This document shows positions 36,355 through 44,829 of a DNA stretch of 46,745 bases, one piece after another. Location of the stretch: NCBI GenBank assembly GCA_903879715.1, contig CAIRMR010000178.1, forward strand, positions 1 to 46,745. Direction: 5' to 3'. This DNA is from an uncultured Bacteroidales bacterium (lineage in GTDB: Bacteria > Bacteroidota > Bacteroidia > Bacteroidales > UBA4417). Both the position numbers and the translations under genes were made by a program. How positions within the stretch are numbered: position 1 is the first letter of the stretch; each line of letters opens with the position of its first letter. Under the pieces are notes generated by a model. The model was not told where the DNA came from and ran no database searches. It saw only the letters and a program-made list of their open reading frames with translations.

Positions 36355-36650
36355 AATATTCGTATTTAAATGTTTTTAAAACTGTTCTCTGCTCATTATG
36401 ACGTATCTTTTTATTTAAGGTTACAAAAAAGTGAATTTTGTTGTAATTTTACTCCCTAAATAATCTTTTTAGAATAGAATACATTTTACCGGCAAAACAA
36501 ACACCTAACACATCTGTTATTTTTACTGTTTTTTCCTTTTCATTTTTTAGTATAGAATCAAATTTCTCCATTTATTTTTACCTCGTTAACACGGCTCTTC
36601 TTGTATAAATAGGATGTAACCTTTTTCAACAACCAGCGTCATACTACCAC

Positions 36651-37220
36651 ATGAAAGAACAGGACGATATTTTTCACGTGCAGAAAGTACTTGCGGGAAA
36701 CACCACTGCATTTGCCGTTCTGGTTGAAAAACATAGTGATATGGCTTTCACTATCGCAAACAAAATTGTTCGCAACCGTGAAGATGCCGAGGAAATTGCC
36801 CAGGATTCGTTTGTGAAAGCGTTTCAATCATTACGTTCTTTTAAAGGGGATTCAAAATTCAGCACCTGGTTGTACCGCATAGTTTATAATGCAGCCATTT
36901 CGCATACCCGTCGTAAAAAACAGGATTTCACCCAGCTCGACGAACGCGTGGTAAGTGATACAACCGAAGACGAAATTTTTGAAAACCTCGACACACTTGA
37001 TGCCGAACTCCAGTCGAAACTGGTAAATGAAGCCATCAATAACCTGCCTGCCGATGAAAGTGCCATTGTTACGCTCTTTTATCTGAAAGAAAATACCATC
37101 GACGATATAAGCCAGATCACCGGGCTGAGTATGTCGAACGTAAAAGTAAAGCTGTTCCGTATACGTAAAAAGCTCTATGACGAATTGCAGACAAAGATGA
37201 AATACGAAACAGTAATGTAA
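36651..37220 (+). CDS. ECF RNA polymerase sigma factor
   Basis: A 189-residue sigma factor. Region 2 (about residues 22-90) has REDAEEIAQDSFVKAFQSLRSFKGDSKFSTWLYRI, the best-conserved stretch of ECF sigmas. Region 4 (about 125-180) has LPADESAIVTLFYLKENTIDDISQITGLSMSNVKVKLFRIRKKL. It belongs to the common RpoE-like group. Its downstream partner is the membrane protein at 37472, separated by an octamer repeat array. Next to it on the other strand lies the DUF6249 protein. Confidence 0.92.
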   Translation: MKEQDDIFHVQKVLAGNTTAFAVLVEKHSDMAFTIANKIVRNREDAEEIAQDSFVKAFQSLRSFKGDSKFSTWLYRIVYNAAISHTRRKKQDFTQLDERVVSDTTEDEIFENLDTLDAELQSKLVNEAINNLPADESAIVTLFYLKENTIDDISQITGLSMSNVKVKLFRIRKKLYDELQTKMKYETVM

Positions 37221-37227
37221 AAAAATG

Positions 37228-37235
37228 TACTTTTG
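37228..37235 (+). promoter_or_regulatory. -7 box upstream of the octamer array
   Basis: TACTTTTG matches TAnnTTTG, eight bases after the sigma factor stop codon. A transcript from here would carry the whole octamer array as its leader. No clear -33 element. Confidence 0.4.
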
Positions 37236-37270
37236 CACCTCATAAAACTAAGCAACTATTACCGTTAAAC

Positions 37271-37470
37271 CTTTGAATTCTTGAACCTTTGAACTCTTGA
37301 ACCTTTAAACTCTTGAACCTTTAAACTCTTGAACCTTTAAACTCTTGAACCTTTAAACTCTTGAACTCTTGAACCTTTAAACTCTTGAACTTTTGAACTT
37401 TTGAACTCTTGAAATCTTGAAATCTTGAACCTTTGAACTCTTGAACTCTTGAACCTTTAAACTCTTGAAC
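37271..37470. repeat. 25-unit octanucleotide tandem array
   Basis: Exactly 25 consecutive 8-bp units fill 37271-37470 with no interruption. Main units are TCTTGAAC and CTTTAAAC, often alternating, with variants CTTTGAAC, TTTTGAAC and TCTTGAAA. The last unit ends at 37470, one base before the ATG of the next gene at 37472. The number of units can be expected to change by slippage, which would alter the length and sequence of the leader. Confidence 0.95.
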
Positions 37471-37471
37471 C

Positions 37472-37909
37472 ATGACAACTGATAAAAACAATCACGATGA
37501 AGCGATCCGTCGCATTGTCAGCCGCACACGGCTCGACAAGCCTTCGGAAAGGTTCAGCGCGCGTATCATGGATCGCCTGCTCGCCGCACAACCTGAGCCT
37601 GTTAAAAAATGGATGATCACATACCAATATGGAATTCTCGCAGTTGCAGCAGGCGTTGCTATACTGATGCTGATTTTCCCGGCATGGACAGTATTTGATT
37701 TTGATGTTAAAATGGTAGGAACCTCAGCCGCGCAAATGGCTGGAAACCTTTTTACTGACGGAGTTATATGGGTTGGTCAAATGTTCGGCAAAATCGGCGC
37801 ACTAGGCAAATACGCTTACTTTATCCCTGTTTCGGTTGCCATTCTGCTGGTTTCCATTTTCGACCAGGTTATAAGCCGCAAGCCGCAGGTTAATGCCGCA
37901 AAGAGCTAA
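37472..37909 (+). CDS. membrane partner of ECF sigma factor (putative anti-sigma)
   Basis: A 145-residue protein. A cytoplasmic N-terminus (about 1-50, with RIVSRTRLDKPSERFSARIMDRL) precedes two membrane helices (about 52-72 and 112-132). The start motif LDKPSxxFxxxIMDRL recurs in Bacteroidota proteins next to sigma factors as I recall it. Gene order and topology suggest it holds the sigma factor at 36651 to the membrane, though it lacks a zinc anti-sigma motif. Its start codon directly follows the octamer array, so translation initiation may depend on that array. Confidence 0.75.
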   Translation: MTTDKNNHDEAIRRIVSRTRLDKPSERFSARIMDRLLAAQPEPVKKWMITYQYGILAVAAGVAILMLIFPAWTVFDFDVKMVGTSAAQMAGNLFTDGVIWVGQMFGKIGALGKYAYFIPVSVAILLVSIFDQVISRKPQVNAAKS

Positions 37910-37936
37910 ACCAGAAATTTCTTTATATAAATTAAG

Positions 37937-37972
37937 ATCATTTTGCCAGCCCCGGTAAAATGATTTTTTTTT
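37937..37972 (+). terminator. rho-independent terminator
   Basis: An 11-bp stem, ATCATTTTGCC and GGTAAAATGAT (one G-T pair), loop AGCCCC, followed by eight or more T. It lies 28 bases after the stop of the putative anti-sigma gene and separates it from the kinase-like gene at 38001. Confidence 0.88.
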
Positions 37973-38000
37973 CGTCACTTTCCAAATCAATCCATTACAA

Positions 38001-38879
38001 ATGCTTCCGGATGAACTAAAAAAATCTGTTGAATTTTCACTGGCTGCTCAATTCGAAAATCCGGTAGTAATTTCCGAAATCAGGTCCATTGGCGGAGGTT
38101 GCATTAATGATTCATTTTCGTTAAAAACCAATATCGGAAAGTATTTTATCAAATATAATTCAGCCTCTGCCTATCCGGGAATGTTCGAAAAAGAAGCTGC
38201 CGGGCTTGAAATTCTGGCGGATACCAAAACCATTGAAATTCCAGAAGTGATAAGCTCAGCCGAAACCGGAGAATATGCTTATATTTTGCTTCGATACATT
38301 GAAACAGGTTTAAGTTCCCGTAATTTCTGGAATGATTTCGGTACAAAGCTGGCTGATTTGCATCGAAATACCAACGACTATTTCGGACTTGATCATGATA
38401 ATTATATCGGATCCCTGGTTCAGAGAAATACTCCGCATGCCGATTTTTTCAGTTTCTTTATCTCAGAACGAATCGAACCTCAGTTGAAAGAAGCCCGAAA
38501 CAAAGGTGCATTCAGTCAAGGTGAAACTCGTTATTTCGATTCACTCTTTAACGCACTGCATAATATTATTCCTGTCGAAAAACCGGCTCTAATTCACGGA
38601 GATCTCTGGAACGGGAATTATATGGTTACCTCCGATGGTACACCTTGCCTGGTTGATCCGGCCATTTATTATGGCCATCGCGAAGCGGATATCGCCATGA
38701 CACAGCTTTTCGGAGGATTTCATCCGGAATTTTATCACGCGTATAACCTGTGCTGGCCTATGGAAAAAGACTGGCAGAAACGTATGGATATATTCAATCT
38801 TTGCCCGTTACTGGTGCATGTTAACTTGTTCGGTGGCAGCTATGCCGGGCAGGTATTGCAGATTATCCGGCAATTTTGA
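38001..38879 (+). CDS. fructosamine-kinase-family protein
   Basis: A 292-residue kinase of the fructosamine-3-kinase/APH fold. It starts LPDELKKSVEF, has GGGCINDSFSLKTNIGKYFIKYN (nucleotide loop and Lys, about 30-52), HGDLWNGNYM (catalytic Asp, about residue 200) and LVDPAIYYGHREADIAMTQLFGG (metal-binding Asp and family signature). Members phosphorylate Amadori products or ribulosamines and so help to deglycate proteins. Length is typical. It stands alone after a strong terminator. Confidence 0.9.
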   Translation: MLPDELKKSVEFSLAAQFENPVVISEIRSIGGGCINDSFSLKTNIGKYFIKYNSASAYPGMFEKEAAGLEILADTKTIEIPEVISSAETGEYAYILLRYIETGLSSRNFWNDFGTKLADLHRNTNDYFGLDHDNYIGSLVQRNTPHADFFSFFISERIEPQLKEARNKGAFSQGETRYFDSLFNALHNIIPVEKPALIHGDLWNGNYMVTSDGTPCLVDPAIYYGHREADIAMTQLFGGFHPEFYHAYNLCWPMEKDWQKRMDIFNLCPLLVHVNLFGGSYAGQVLQIIRQF

Positions 38880-38911
38880 CTAATTTCGGGCTCGGTAAAT
38901 TTTGAATTGTT

Positions 38912-38933
38912 AGTTGTCCGGAAAAATCGGACA
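38912..38933 (+). promoter_or_regulatory. palindromic element upstream of Bro-N gene, copy 1
   Basis: TGTCCG, a 7-base A-rich spacer, CGGACA. The 22-base stretch AGTTGTCCG, one base, AAAAATCGGACA recurs with a single mismatch at 39211-39232 inside the gene that follows. It lies about 100 bases before that gene's start, where an operator could be. Confidence 0.55.
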
Positions 38934-39032
38934 TTTTAAAATCTTTCATTTCAGGTGCATTTATATCTGGATTTTTACCGAAAATCACGTTTTAAAAGCT
39001 TATATTTAAGCATTTAAAATCATTTGAGAATC

Positions 39033-39872
39033 ATGAATAAGGACACAGCCATAAAGCTTTTCGAATCTAAAAAAATCCGTTCCATTTGGGATGATGAGGA
39101 TGAAAAATGGTATTTTTCTATCATTGATGTTGTTGAAGTATTAACAGGGACAGATCGTCCCAGAAAGTACTGGAGCGATTTAAAGGCTAAACTTAAAAAG
39201 GAGGGAAGTGAGTTGTCCGAAAAAATCGGACAACTGAAATTAGTTGCAGGCGATGGTAAACTATACATGTCAGATGTCGCAGATACTGAGCAACTTTTTC
39301 GTCTTATTCAATCCATTCCCTCCCCGAAGGCCGAACCTTTTAAGACCTGGCTTGCAAAAGCCGGCCGCGAAAGGATTGACGAAATTGAAGATCCTGAAAT
39401 TGGATTTGACCGTTTAATGGTAACTTACCTTAAAAAAGGGTACAGCAAGGAATGGGTTAACCAACGTTTAAAAAGCATTGAAATCCGGAAAGAACTTACG
39501 GATGAATGGGATGAACGCGGTGTTAAAAAAGGCCAGGAGTATGCCATCCTTACGGATGAAATTACGAAAGCCTGGAGCGGACTAAGTGTTAAACAATATA
39601 AAATTCATAAAGACCTGAAAAAGGAAAACCTCCGCGACAATATGACAAACCTTGAGTTGGTGCTGAATATGCTTGCGGAAGCATCAACTACCGAGATTTC
39701 AAAAGATAAAAAGCCCAAAACATTTAACGAAAATAAAACCGTTGCCCGAAAAGGCGGTGAAGTAGCAAAAGCAGCACGTCTGCAACTGGAAAGCACAACC
39801 GGTAAAAAAGTCGTAACATCGCAAAATGCAAAATCACTGCAGCAAGCTAAAAATAAGGAATTAAGTGATTAA
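39033..39872 (+). CDS. Bro-N (phage antirepressor-like) protein
   Basis: About 279 residues. The N-terminal Bro-N domain (about 1-100) starts DTAIKLFESKKIRSIWDDEDEKWYFSIIDVVEVLTGTDRPRKYWSDLK, a DNA-binding fold known from phage and insect-virus BRO proteins. The middle (about 100-215) is charged and helical. The C-terminus is basic (KTVARKGGEVAKAARLQLESTTGKKVV). Chromosomal copies like this are widespread in Bacteroidota, not linked to prophages, and uncharacterised. The open frame starts with TTG at 39024; the ATG at 39033 is preferred. A perfect 9-bp inverted repeat (39211-39219 and 39227-39235) lies in its own coding region, copied from or to the promoter region. Confidence 0.85.
   Translation: MNKDTAIKLFESKKIRSIWDDEDEKWYFSIIDVVEVLTGTDRPRKYWSDLKAKLKKEGSELSEKIGQLKLVAGDGKLYMSDVADTEQLFRLIQSIPSPKAEPFKTWLAKAGRERIDEIEDPEIGFDRLMVTYLKKGYSKEWVNQRLKSIEIRKELTDEWDERGVKKGQEYAILTDEITKAWSGLSVKQYKIHKDLKKENLRDNMTNLELVLNMLAEASTTEISKDKKPKTFNENKTVARKGGEVAKAARLQLESTTGKKVVTSQNAKSLQQAKNKELSD
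39211..39235 (+). repeat. palindromic element inside Bro-N gene, copy 2
   Basis: AGTTGTCCG (39211-39219), seven bases, CGGACAACT (39227-39235): a perfect 9-bp inverted repeat in codons for ELSEKIGQL. It matches copy 1 at 38912-38933 over 22 bases with one mismatch. Confidence 0.7.
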
Positions 39873-39965
39873 TCAACAACTTCCACTTACTCACTTTTCT
39901 CCACTTCACCCTTTCACCCACTCTCCCCATCACAACATTAGCATTAACAATTTAAATTACAAAAA

Positions 39966-41204
39966 TTGAACTTTTCAACATTCGGCTTCAGCCCAACCTT
40001 AATGGAAGGCATCGAAGCAATAGGCTACGAAGAAGCAACTCCTGTACAGGAATCAGCAATACCGGTAATTCTTGCAGGACGCGATTTAATCGCTTCGGCA
40101 CAAACCGGCACCGGGAAAACCGCCGCATTTTTACTGCCGGTAATCGAAAAACTTATGGCCATGCCACACGATAACCAGGTGAAAGCGATGGTTATTGTGC
40201 CAACCCGCGAACTCGCCCTGCAGATTGATCAGCAGATGGAAGGATTTTCCTATTACACAAAAGTGAGCTCCATTGCCATTTACGGCGGAACCGACGGAAC
40301 CGTTTTTTCACGCGAAAAACAGGCATTAACAGAAGGTGCCGACCTCATTGTTTGTACTCCCGGCCGGCTGATGGCTCATCTGAATATGGGTTATATAAAA
40401 TTTCCTGAACTTAAATTCCTGATTCTCGATGAAGCTGACCGTATGCTCGATATGGGATTTCACGAAGATATTCTTAAAATATTATCCTACCTGCCCAAGA
40501 AACGCCAAAACCTGATGTTTTCGGCCACCATGCCTTCAAAAATACGCCACCTGGCAAAACAGATTCTCCACGATCCTTTCGAGATTAATATCGCCATGTC
40601 GAAACCGGCCGAAAAAATCGTTCAGAAAGCGTATGTGGTATACGATACCCAGAAAATTCCGCTTATTAAAATGTTGCTGAAAGAAACAGTTATGAAGCGT
40701 GTTTTGATTTTCTGTTCAACCAAGGAAAAAACACGCCAGCTCTACCATGAACTGAAGAAAACCGGAATTAAAGCCGAAGAAATTCACTCAACCCTTGAAC
40801 AGTCAGCCCGCGAAAATGTAATTATCCGTTTTAAAAGCGGTGATATTCCTGTGCTTGTTGCCACCGATATTGTTTCCCGCGGTATTGATATCGAAGATAT
40901 TGATATGGTTATTAATTACGATGTGCCTCACGATGCCGAAGATTATATTCACCGCATCGGCCGCACAGCACGTGCTTCCGCAGAAGGAACCGCAGTTACC
41001 TTTATTAACGAACGCGATCAGCAGCGGTTTGGTGCCATCGAAACTTTACTCGAACGAGAAATTGAAAAATCTCTTGTTTCTGAAGAGTATGGCGAAACAC
41101 CAGCTTACAATCCTAAAATAAGACGAAAAGATGAAGGTCGGAAATTTGGAGGAAAAAGGAAAGGCGGAGGAAAACCAGGCAATTCGGGAAAGCGGAAAAG
41201 CTAG
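39966..41204 (+). CDS. DEAD-box RNA helicase (RhlE-like)
   Basis: A 412-residue ATP-dependent RNA helicase. The Q motif GYEEATPVQESAI (about 19-31), Walker A AQTGTGKT (about 44-51), DEAD box LDEADRMLDMGF (about 153-164), SAT (about 185-187) and the second-lobe motif HRIGRTARA (about 327-335) are present in order. The C-terminus is a short basic tail rich in Gly, Lys and Arg (about 385-412), as in RhlE-type proteins that work on rRNA or mRNA structures, often at low temperature. The start is TTG (MNFSTFGFS), as no ATG fits the Q motif. A pyrimidine-rich CTCC/CACTT low-complexity tract (about 39880-39932) lies just upstream. Confidence 0.9.
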   Translation: MNFSTFGFSPTLMEGIEAIGYEEATPVQESAIPVILAGRDLIASAQTGTGKTAAFLLPVIEKLMAMPHDNQVKAMVIVPTRELALQIDQQMEGFSYYTKVSSIAIYGGTDGTVFSREKQALTEGADLIVCTPGRLMAHLNMGYIKFPELKFLILDEADRMLDMGFHEDILKILSYLPKKRQNLMFSATMPSKIRHLAKQILHDPFEINIAMSKPAEKIVQKAYVVYDTQKIPLIKMLLKETVMKRVLIFCSTKEKTRQLYHELKKTGIKAEEIHSTLEQSARENVIIRFKSGDIPVLVATDIVSRGIDIEDIDMVINYDVPHDAEDYIHRIGRTARASAEGTAVTFINERDQQRFGAIETLLEREIEKSLVSEEYGETPAYNPKIRRKDEGRKFGGKRKGGGKPGNSGKRKS

Positions 41205-41256
41205 ATTCTGGATTTGAAAATCCTTGAACCATTATACTTTTAACATTTAACTAAAT

Positions 41257-42642
41257 TTACTTCTCTCCCTTGCTTCTCTCGTCCCAAAGTTCTTTAAAAC
41301 TTTTAGGGGCAACTTCCGGCAATTCCCGGCGTGGTCCCCAGGCTGCTGCAAAGAACTTTTTCAGCGCTTTATTCTTGTTTTTACCGCTCAGCATATCAAT
41401 GTACTTGCGTTTGCCCATAGCAGTTTTGTAGGCATACATCACAGTTTTATCAAACCGGCTGGCAAAGCCTTCCTTTACCGAATCGTTGCGGTTGTATAAT
41501 AAAAGTTCGTGGAGGTTGATTTTTACCGGGCATACTTCGGTACAGGCACCACAAAGCGAAGAAGCGAAACTCAGGTGCTTAAAATCTTTCATTCCACGCA
41601 TCCAGGGAGTGATTACCGATCCGATAGGTCCGCTGTAAGTGGTTCCGTAAGCGTGTCCGCCAATGCTTTTATAAACCGGACAAACATTGAGGCAGGCACC
41701 GCATCGGATACATCCCAAGGCACGGCGTTGGTTTTTATGTGCCAGTATTTCAGTACGGTTATTGTCGAGCAGGATCACATACATTTCTTCCGGACCGTCG
41801 TTTTCACCTTCCTGGCGCGGACCAGTAATAATTGAATTATAAACAGTCATATTCTGACCTGTTCCGTGTGTTGCCAGCAAAGGCCAGAAGAGATCCAGGT
41901 CGCGGAGTTTTGGAATAAGTTTTTCGATTCCTGCAATTACAATATGTACTTTCGGAAACGACATGCTCATCAAAGCATTGCCTTCATTTTCGGTAAGACA
42001 AACAGCGCCAATATCAGCTACCAGGAAATTAGCGCCCGTAATTCCGATATCAGCCTTAAAAAATTTATCACGCAAAAGATTCCGGACATAAGCTGTAATT
42101 TGCTGTGGTGTACTGTTGGCATCCAAACCAAATTTCTCATTGAAAAGCTGTGCCACCTGCTCTTTCGATTTATGCATGGCAGGGGTAACAATATGGTAGG
42201 GTTTTTCACCGGCAAGCTGAACGATATATTCTCCAAGGTCGGTCTCCAGCGATTCAATACCGGCTTTTTCGAGGTGCTCGTTTAATGCAATTTCCTCGGT
42301 AACCATGGTTTTGCTTTTAACGATATGCTTAGCCTGCCGCTTTTTTACAATTTTAAGCACTTCGCTAACAGCTTCGGCACCATCCTGCGCCCAGATTACC
42401 TTACCACCCCGCGATTGAAAAGAAGCTTCAAAATCAACCAGGTATTTAGGCATATCCGTAATTACCTTGTTTTTAATATGCGCAGCACGGTTTTTAGCTA
42501 ATTCAAGATTGCTGTATTGTTCCTTTCCTTTTACAACAGCAGCATCGTAGCGAGAAATATTAAATGCCAGTATTGCGCGGTGAGTTTTATCAAAAGCAGT
42601 CTTTTCGCTGTCGGTTACAAACTTGGTATAGGAATCGCTCAT
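41257..42642 (-). CDS. lutB: LutB-like iron-sulfur lactate-utilization protein
   Basis: A 461-residue protein of the LutB/YkgF family, part of the cytoplasmic L-lactate oxidation complex (LutABC). The N-terminal LUD domain (about 60-300) is followed by a two-cluster 4Fe-4S ferredoxin region: CIRCGACLNVCPVY (about 311-324) and CGACTEVCPVKI (about 361-372). Genes for LutA and LutC are not adjacent, so the complex must be completed elsewhere or this protein works alone. It is co-directional with rpiB (76-bp gap) and may share its transcript. Confidence 0.88.
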   Translation of the reverse strand: MSDSYTKFVTDSEKTAFDKTHRAILAFNISRYDAAVVKGKEQYSNLELAKNRAAHIKNKVITDMPKYLVDFEASFQSRGGKVIWAQDGAEAVSEVLKIVKKRQAKHIVKSKTMVTEEIALNEHLEKAGIESLETDLGEYIVQLAGEKPYHIVTPAMHKSKEQVAQLFNEKFGLDANSTPQQITAYVRNLLRDKFFKADIGITGANFLVADIGAVCLTENEGNALMSMSFPKVHIVIAGIEKLIPKLRDLDLFWPLLATHGTGQNMTVYNSIITGPRQEGENDGPEEMYVILLDNNRTEILAHKNQRRALGCIRCGACLNVCPVYKSIGGHAYGTTYSGPIGSVITPWMRGMKDFKHLSFASSLCGACTEVCPVKINLHELLLYNRNDSVKEGFASRFDKTVMYAYKTAMGKRKYIDMLSGKNKNKALKKFFAAAWGPRRELPEVAPKSFKELWDERSKGEK

Positions 42643-42718
42643 CTAGTTTTTATTAAAGTACGAGTTTTTTGAAAATGTTTCAACCTGGCTGTTAAAAGCA
42701 GGAAGAAAATTTATTTTA

Positions 42719-43162
42719 CTATAAAGGTATTTTATCAATCCGGGTTTTATGCCTTCCGCCTTCGAAATCGGTAGTCAAAAAAGCCATTACTGCGCTAAGT
42801 GCTTCATATTGTGAAATAAACCTACCCGGCAGGCAGATTATATTTGCGTCGTTATGGCGGCGGGCAAGTTCCGCAATTTCTGTATTCCAGCATAGCGCAG
42901 CACGTATACCGGCATGCTTGTTGGCCGTCATGCAAATTCCATTTCCGCTGCCACAAATCAGGATTGCCATCGGGTATTGGCCGTTTTCAACTGCCGAAGC
43001 CACGGGGTGAGCTACGTCAGGATAGTCTACACTTTCGGGTGTATAAGTGCCAAAATCACGAACCGAATAGCCTGATTCAGCGAGTTTTATCTTTATATGT
43101 TCCTTTAGTTCGTAACCGCCCTGATCACATCCCAAAGCTATAGTTTTCGATTTGTCAACCAT
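42719..43162 (-). CDS. rpiB: ribose-5-phosphate isomerase B
   Basis: A 147-residue RpiB/LacAB-family isomerase that interconverts ribose 5-phosphate and ribulose 5-phosphate in the pentose phosphate pathway. Hallmarks are the start GCDQGGYELKEHIK (active-site Asp), YPDVAHPVA, ICGSGNGICMTANK (catalytic Cys about residue 69) and HNDANIICLPGR. Length is standard. It lies upstream of the LutB-like gene on the same strand. Confidence 0.95.
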   Translation of the reverse strand: MVDKSKTIALGCDQGGYELKEHIKIKLAESGYSVRDFGTYTPESVDYPDVAHPVASAVENGQYPMAILICGSGNGICMTANKHAGIRAALCWNTEIAELARRHNDANIICLPGRFISQYEALSAVMAFLTTDFEGGRHKTRIDKIPL

Positions 43163-43708
43163 TGTTAGTAAGTTATTTTTTGTAAATTAACATGTGAAAT
43201 GGAATATAGCCTGTTTGCTTTCATAATTAACCACTTACACTATGAAACAAAAGTACGTCCAAAAACGAGGTGTTTCATTATCAGGTGAATAGATTTATTA
43301 AACAATTATTGTTAATAAGTGCTTACTTTTGTTACTAAAATGTGCATAGAATTTGCTTGCTCTTAACAATTAATTCACAGGTAGACCAGCCTGGGTGTGC
43401 CCGAAAAAGTTTGCTCTAGTTATGAGTCTTTTTACAACATACTATGAACATATTTTACCTGTTTATAAGCTGGAATTTTTATAACCGGCGTTGTAATGAA
43501 CAGATTGTTAACAACTACAGTAAAGGGATAAATATCAGAACTTAAACCTCGTTACAATTGTTTATAACCTGTGAATAAACATAGGCGTGCCACAATAAAA
43601 AATAAAATTTGTAAAAACTGCTAACACTATCAACAGGCTAATATTAATAACATATTAATTAATTAAAAAGAAATAATTATTATTTACTGAATAAGAAAGG
43701 TTGGAAAA
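43163..43708. promoter_or_regulatory. long intergenic region with promoters for rpiB and nadA
   Basis: 546 bp without a gene. On the minus strand TACTTTTG (43248-43255) is a likely -7 box for rpiB. On the plus strand TACTTTTG (43324-43331) fits a -7 box, but it is almost 380 bases before nadA. A perfect 10-base palindrome TTGTTAACAA lies at 43505-43514. No terminator or riboswitch structure was recognised. Confidence 0.4.
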
Positions 43709-44644
43709 ATGGAGAATGAAGAACTGATAAAAAAAATTGAAAAATTAAAGAAAGAAAAGAATGCTGTTATTCTGGCTCATTATTACCAGGTGGCCGAAAT
43801 TCAGGATATCGCCGACTTTATAGGCGACAGTTTACAGCTTTCGCAAAAAGCTGCCGAAACCGAGGCCGACATCATTGTTTTTGCCGGAGTTCATTTTATG
43901 GCCGAAACAGCAAAAATATTATCGCCTTCAAAAAAAGTACTTCTGCCGGATCTGGATGCCGGTTGTTCATTGGCTGCCAGTGCGCCTGAAAAGGAATTTT
44001 CCGACTTTGTTAAGAAACATCCTGATCATAAAGTGATTACCTACATTAATTGCACAGCAGCAGTTAAAACCTGGTCGGATGTAATTGTAACTTCCAGTAA
44101 TGCGGTTAAAATTGTTGAATCCTTTCCAAAAGATCAGAAACTGATTTTTGCTCCTGATAAAAACCTGGGCGCTTATATAAATGGTTTAACCGGTCGCGAT
44201 ATGCTGCTCTGGGACGGTGCATGCGAAGTACATGAAACCATCCGTACCGAAAGCATTCTGAAACTTAAACTGGAACATCCGGATGCAAAACTTATTGCGC
44301 ATCCTGAATGTAAAAGGCCGGTTTTAATTCTGGCCGATTTTGTTGGTTCAACAGCTGCCATGCTCGATTTTACTGCGAAAGACAGCTGCAAGAAGTTTAT
44401 CGTAGCCACCGAAACCGGTATCATTCACCAGATGCAGAAACTTTCGGCGGATAAACAATTTATTGTAGTTCCTTCGGATGAAACCTGTGCATGCAACGAT
44501 TGTCCGTATATGAAGCTGAATACGCTGGAGAAATTATATCTTTGTATGCTTAACGAAAAACCAGAAATTACTTTATCAGAAGAAGTAATCGAAAAAGCTA
44601 AGAAACCAATATTGCGTATGCTTGAATTGTCAAAGAACGGGTAG
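43709..44644 (+). CDS. nadA: quinolinate synthase A
   Basis: A 311-residue NadA, which condenses iminoaspartate with dihydroxyacetone phosphate to quinolinate in de novo NAD synthesis, using a 4Fe-4S cluster. The triplicated fold is visible: [24 protein letters not shown] at the N-terminus, a [11 protein letters not shown] loop with Cys, and [18 protein letters not shown] and [12 protein letters not shown] hold the remaining cluster cysteines. Length and motifs are complete. The neighbours nadB and nadC are not here. Confidence 0.95.
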   Translation: MENEELIKKIEKLKKEKNAVILAHYYQVAEIQDIADFIGDSLQLSQKAAETEADIIVFAGVHFMAETAKILSPSKKVLLPDLDAGCSLAASAPEKEFSDFVKKHPDHKVITYINCTAAVKTWSDVIVTSSNAVKIVESFPKDQKLIFAPDKNLGAYINGLTGRDMLLWDGACEVHETIRTESILKLKLEHPDAKLIAHPECKRPVLILADFVGSTAAMLDFTAKDSCKKFIVATETGIIHQMQKLSADKQFIVVPSDETCACNDCPYMKLNTLEKLYLCMLNEKPEITLSEEVIEKAKKPILRMLELSKNG

Positions 44645-44648
44645 GGTT

Positions 44649-44779
44649 GGAAAATAGAAAATAGTTAATGGAAAATAGTAACCAGTGAAGCCATTAACAA
44701 TTGAATTTTAAGAGTTTAAAGTTTATTGTAAAATCATTCGAAATGCAGCCTATTTTCCATTTTCCATTTTCTATTAACT
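44649..44779. repeat. inverted heptamer arrays, locus D
   Basis: Four 7-bp units (GGAAAAT, AGAAAAT, AGTTAAT, GGAAAAT, 44649-44676) are followed by four inverted units (ATTTTCC, ATTTTCC, ATTTTCT, ATTAACT, 44752-44779). AATGGAAAATAG at 44667-44678 is the exact complement of 44750-44761. It sits between nadA and the repeat-protein gene, over part of that gene's possible 5' extension. Confidence 0.7.
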
Positions 44780-44829
44780 TTAAAAAGACTCTACAAAATT
44801 ACTTTGTATTAACTTTCAAAAATGCTTTG

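Noticed and set aside
37271-37470. Octamer array as a CRISPR-like repeat
   Set aside because: Units are 8 bp with no spacers and no cas genes.
39033-39872. Bro-N gene as a prophage marker
   Set aside because: No phage structural, integrase or lysis genes nearby; chromosomal Bro-N genes are common in this phylum.
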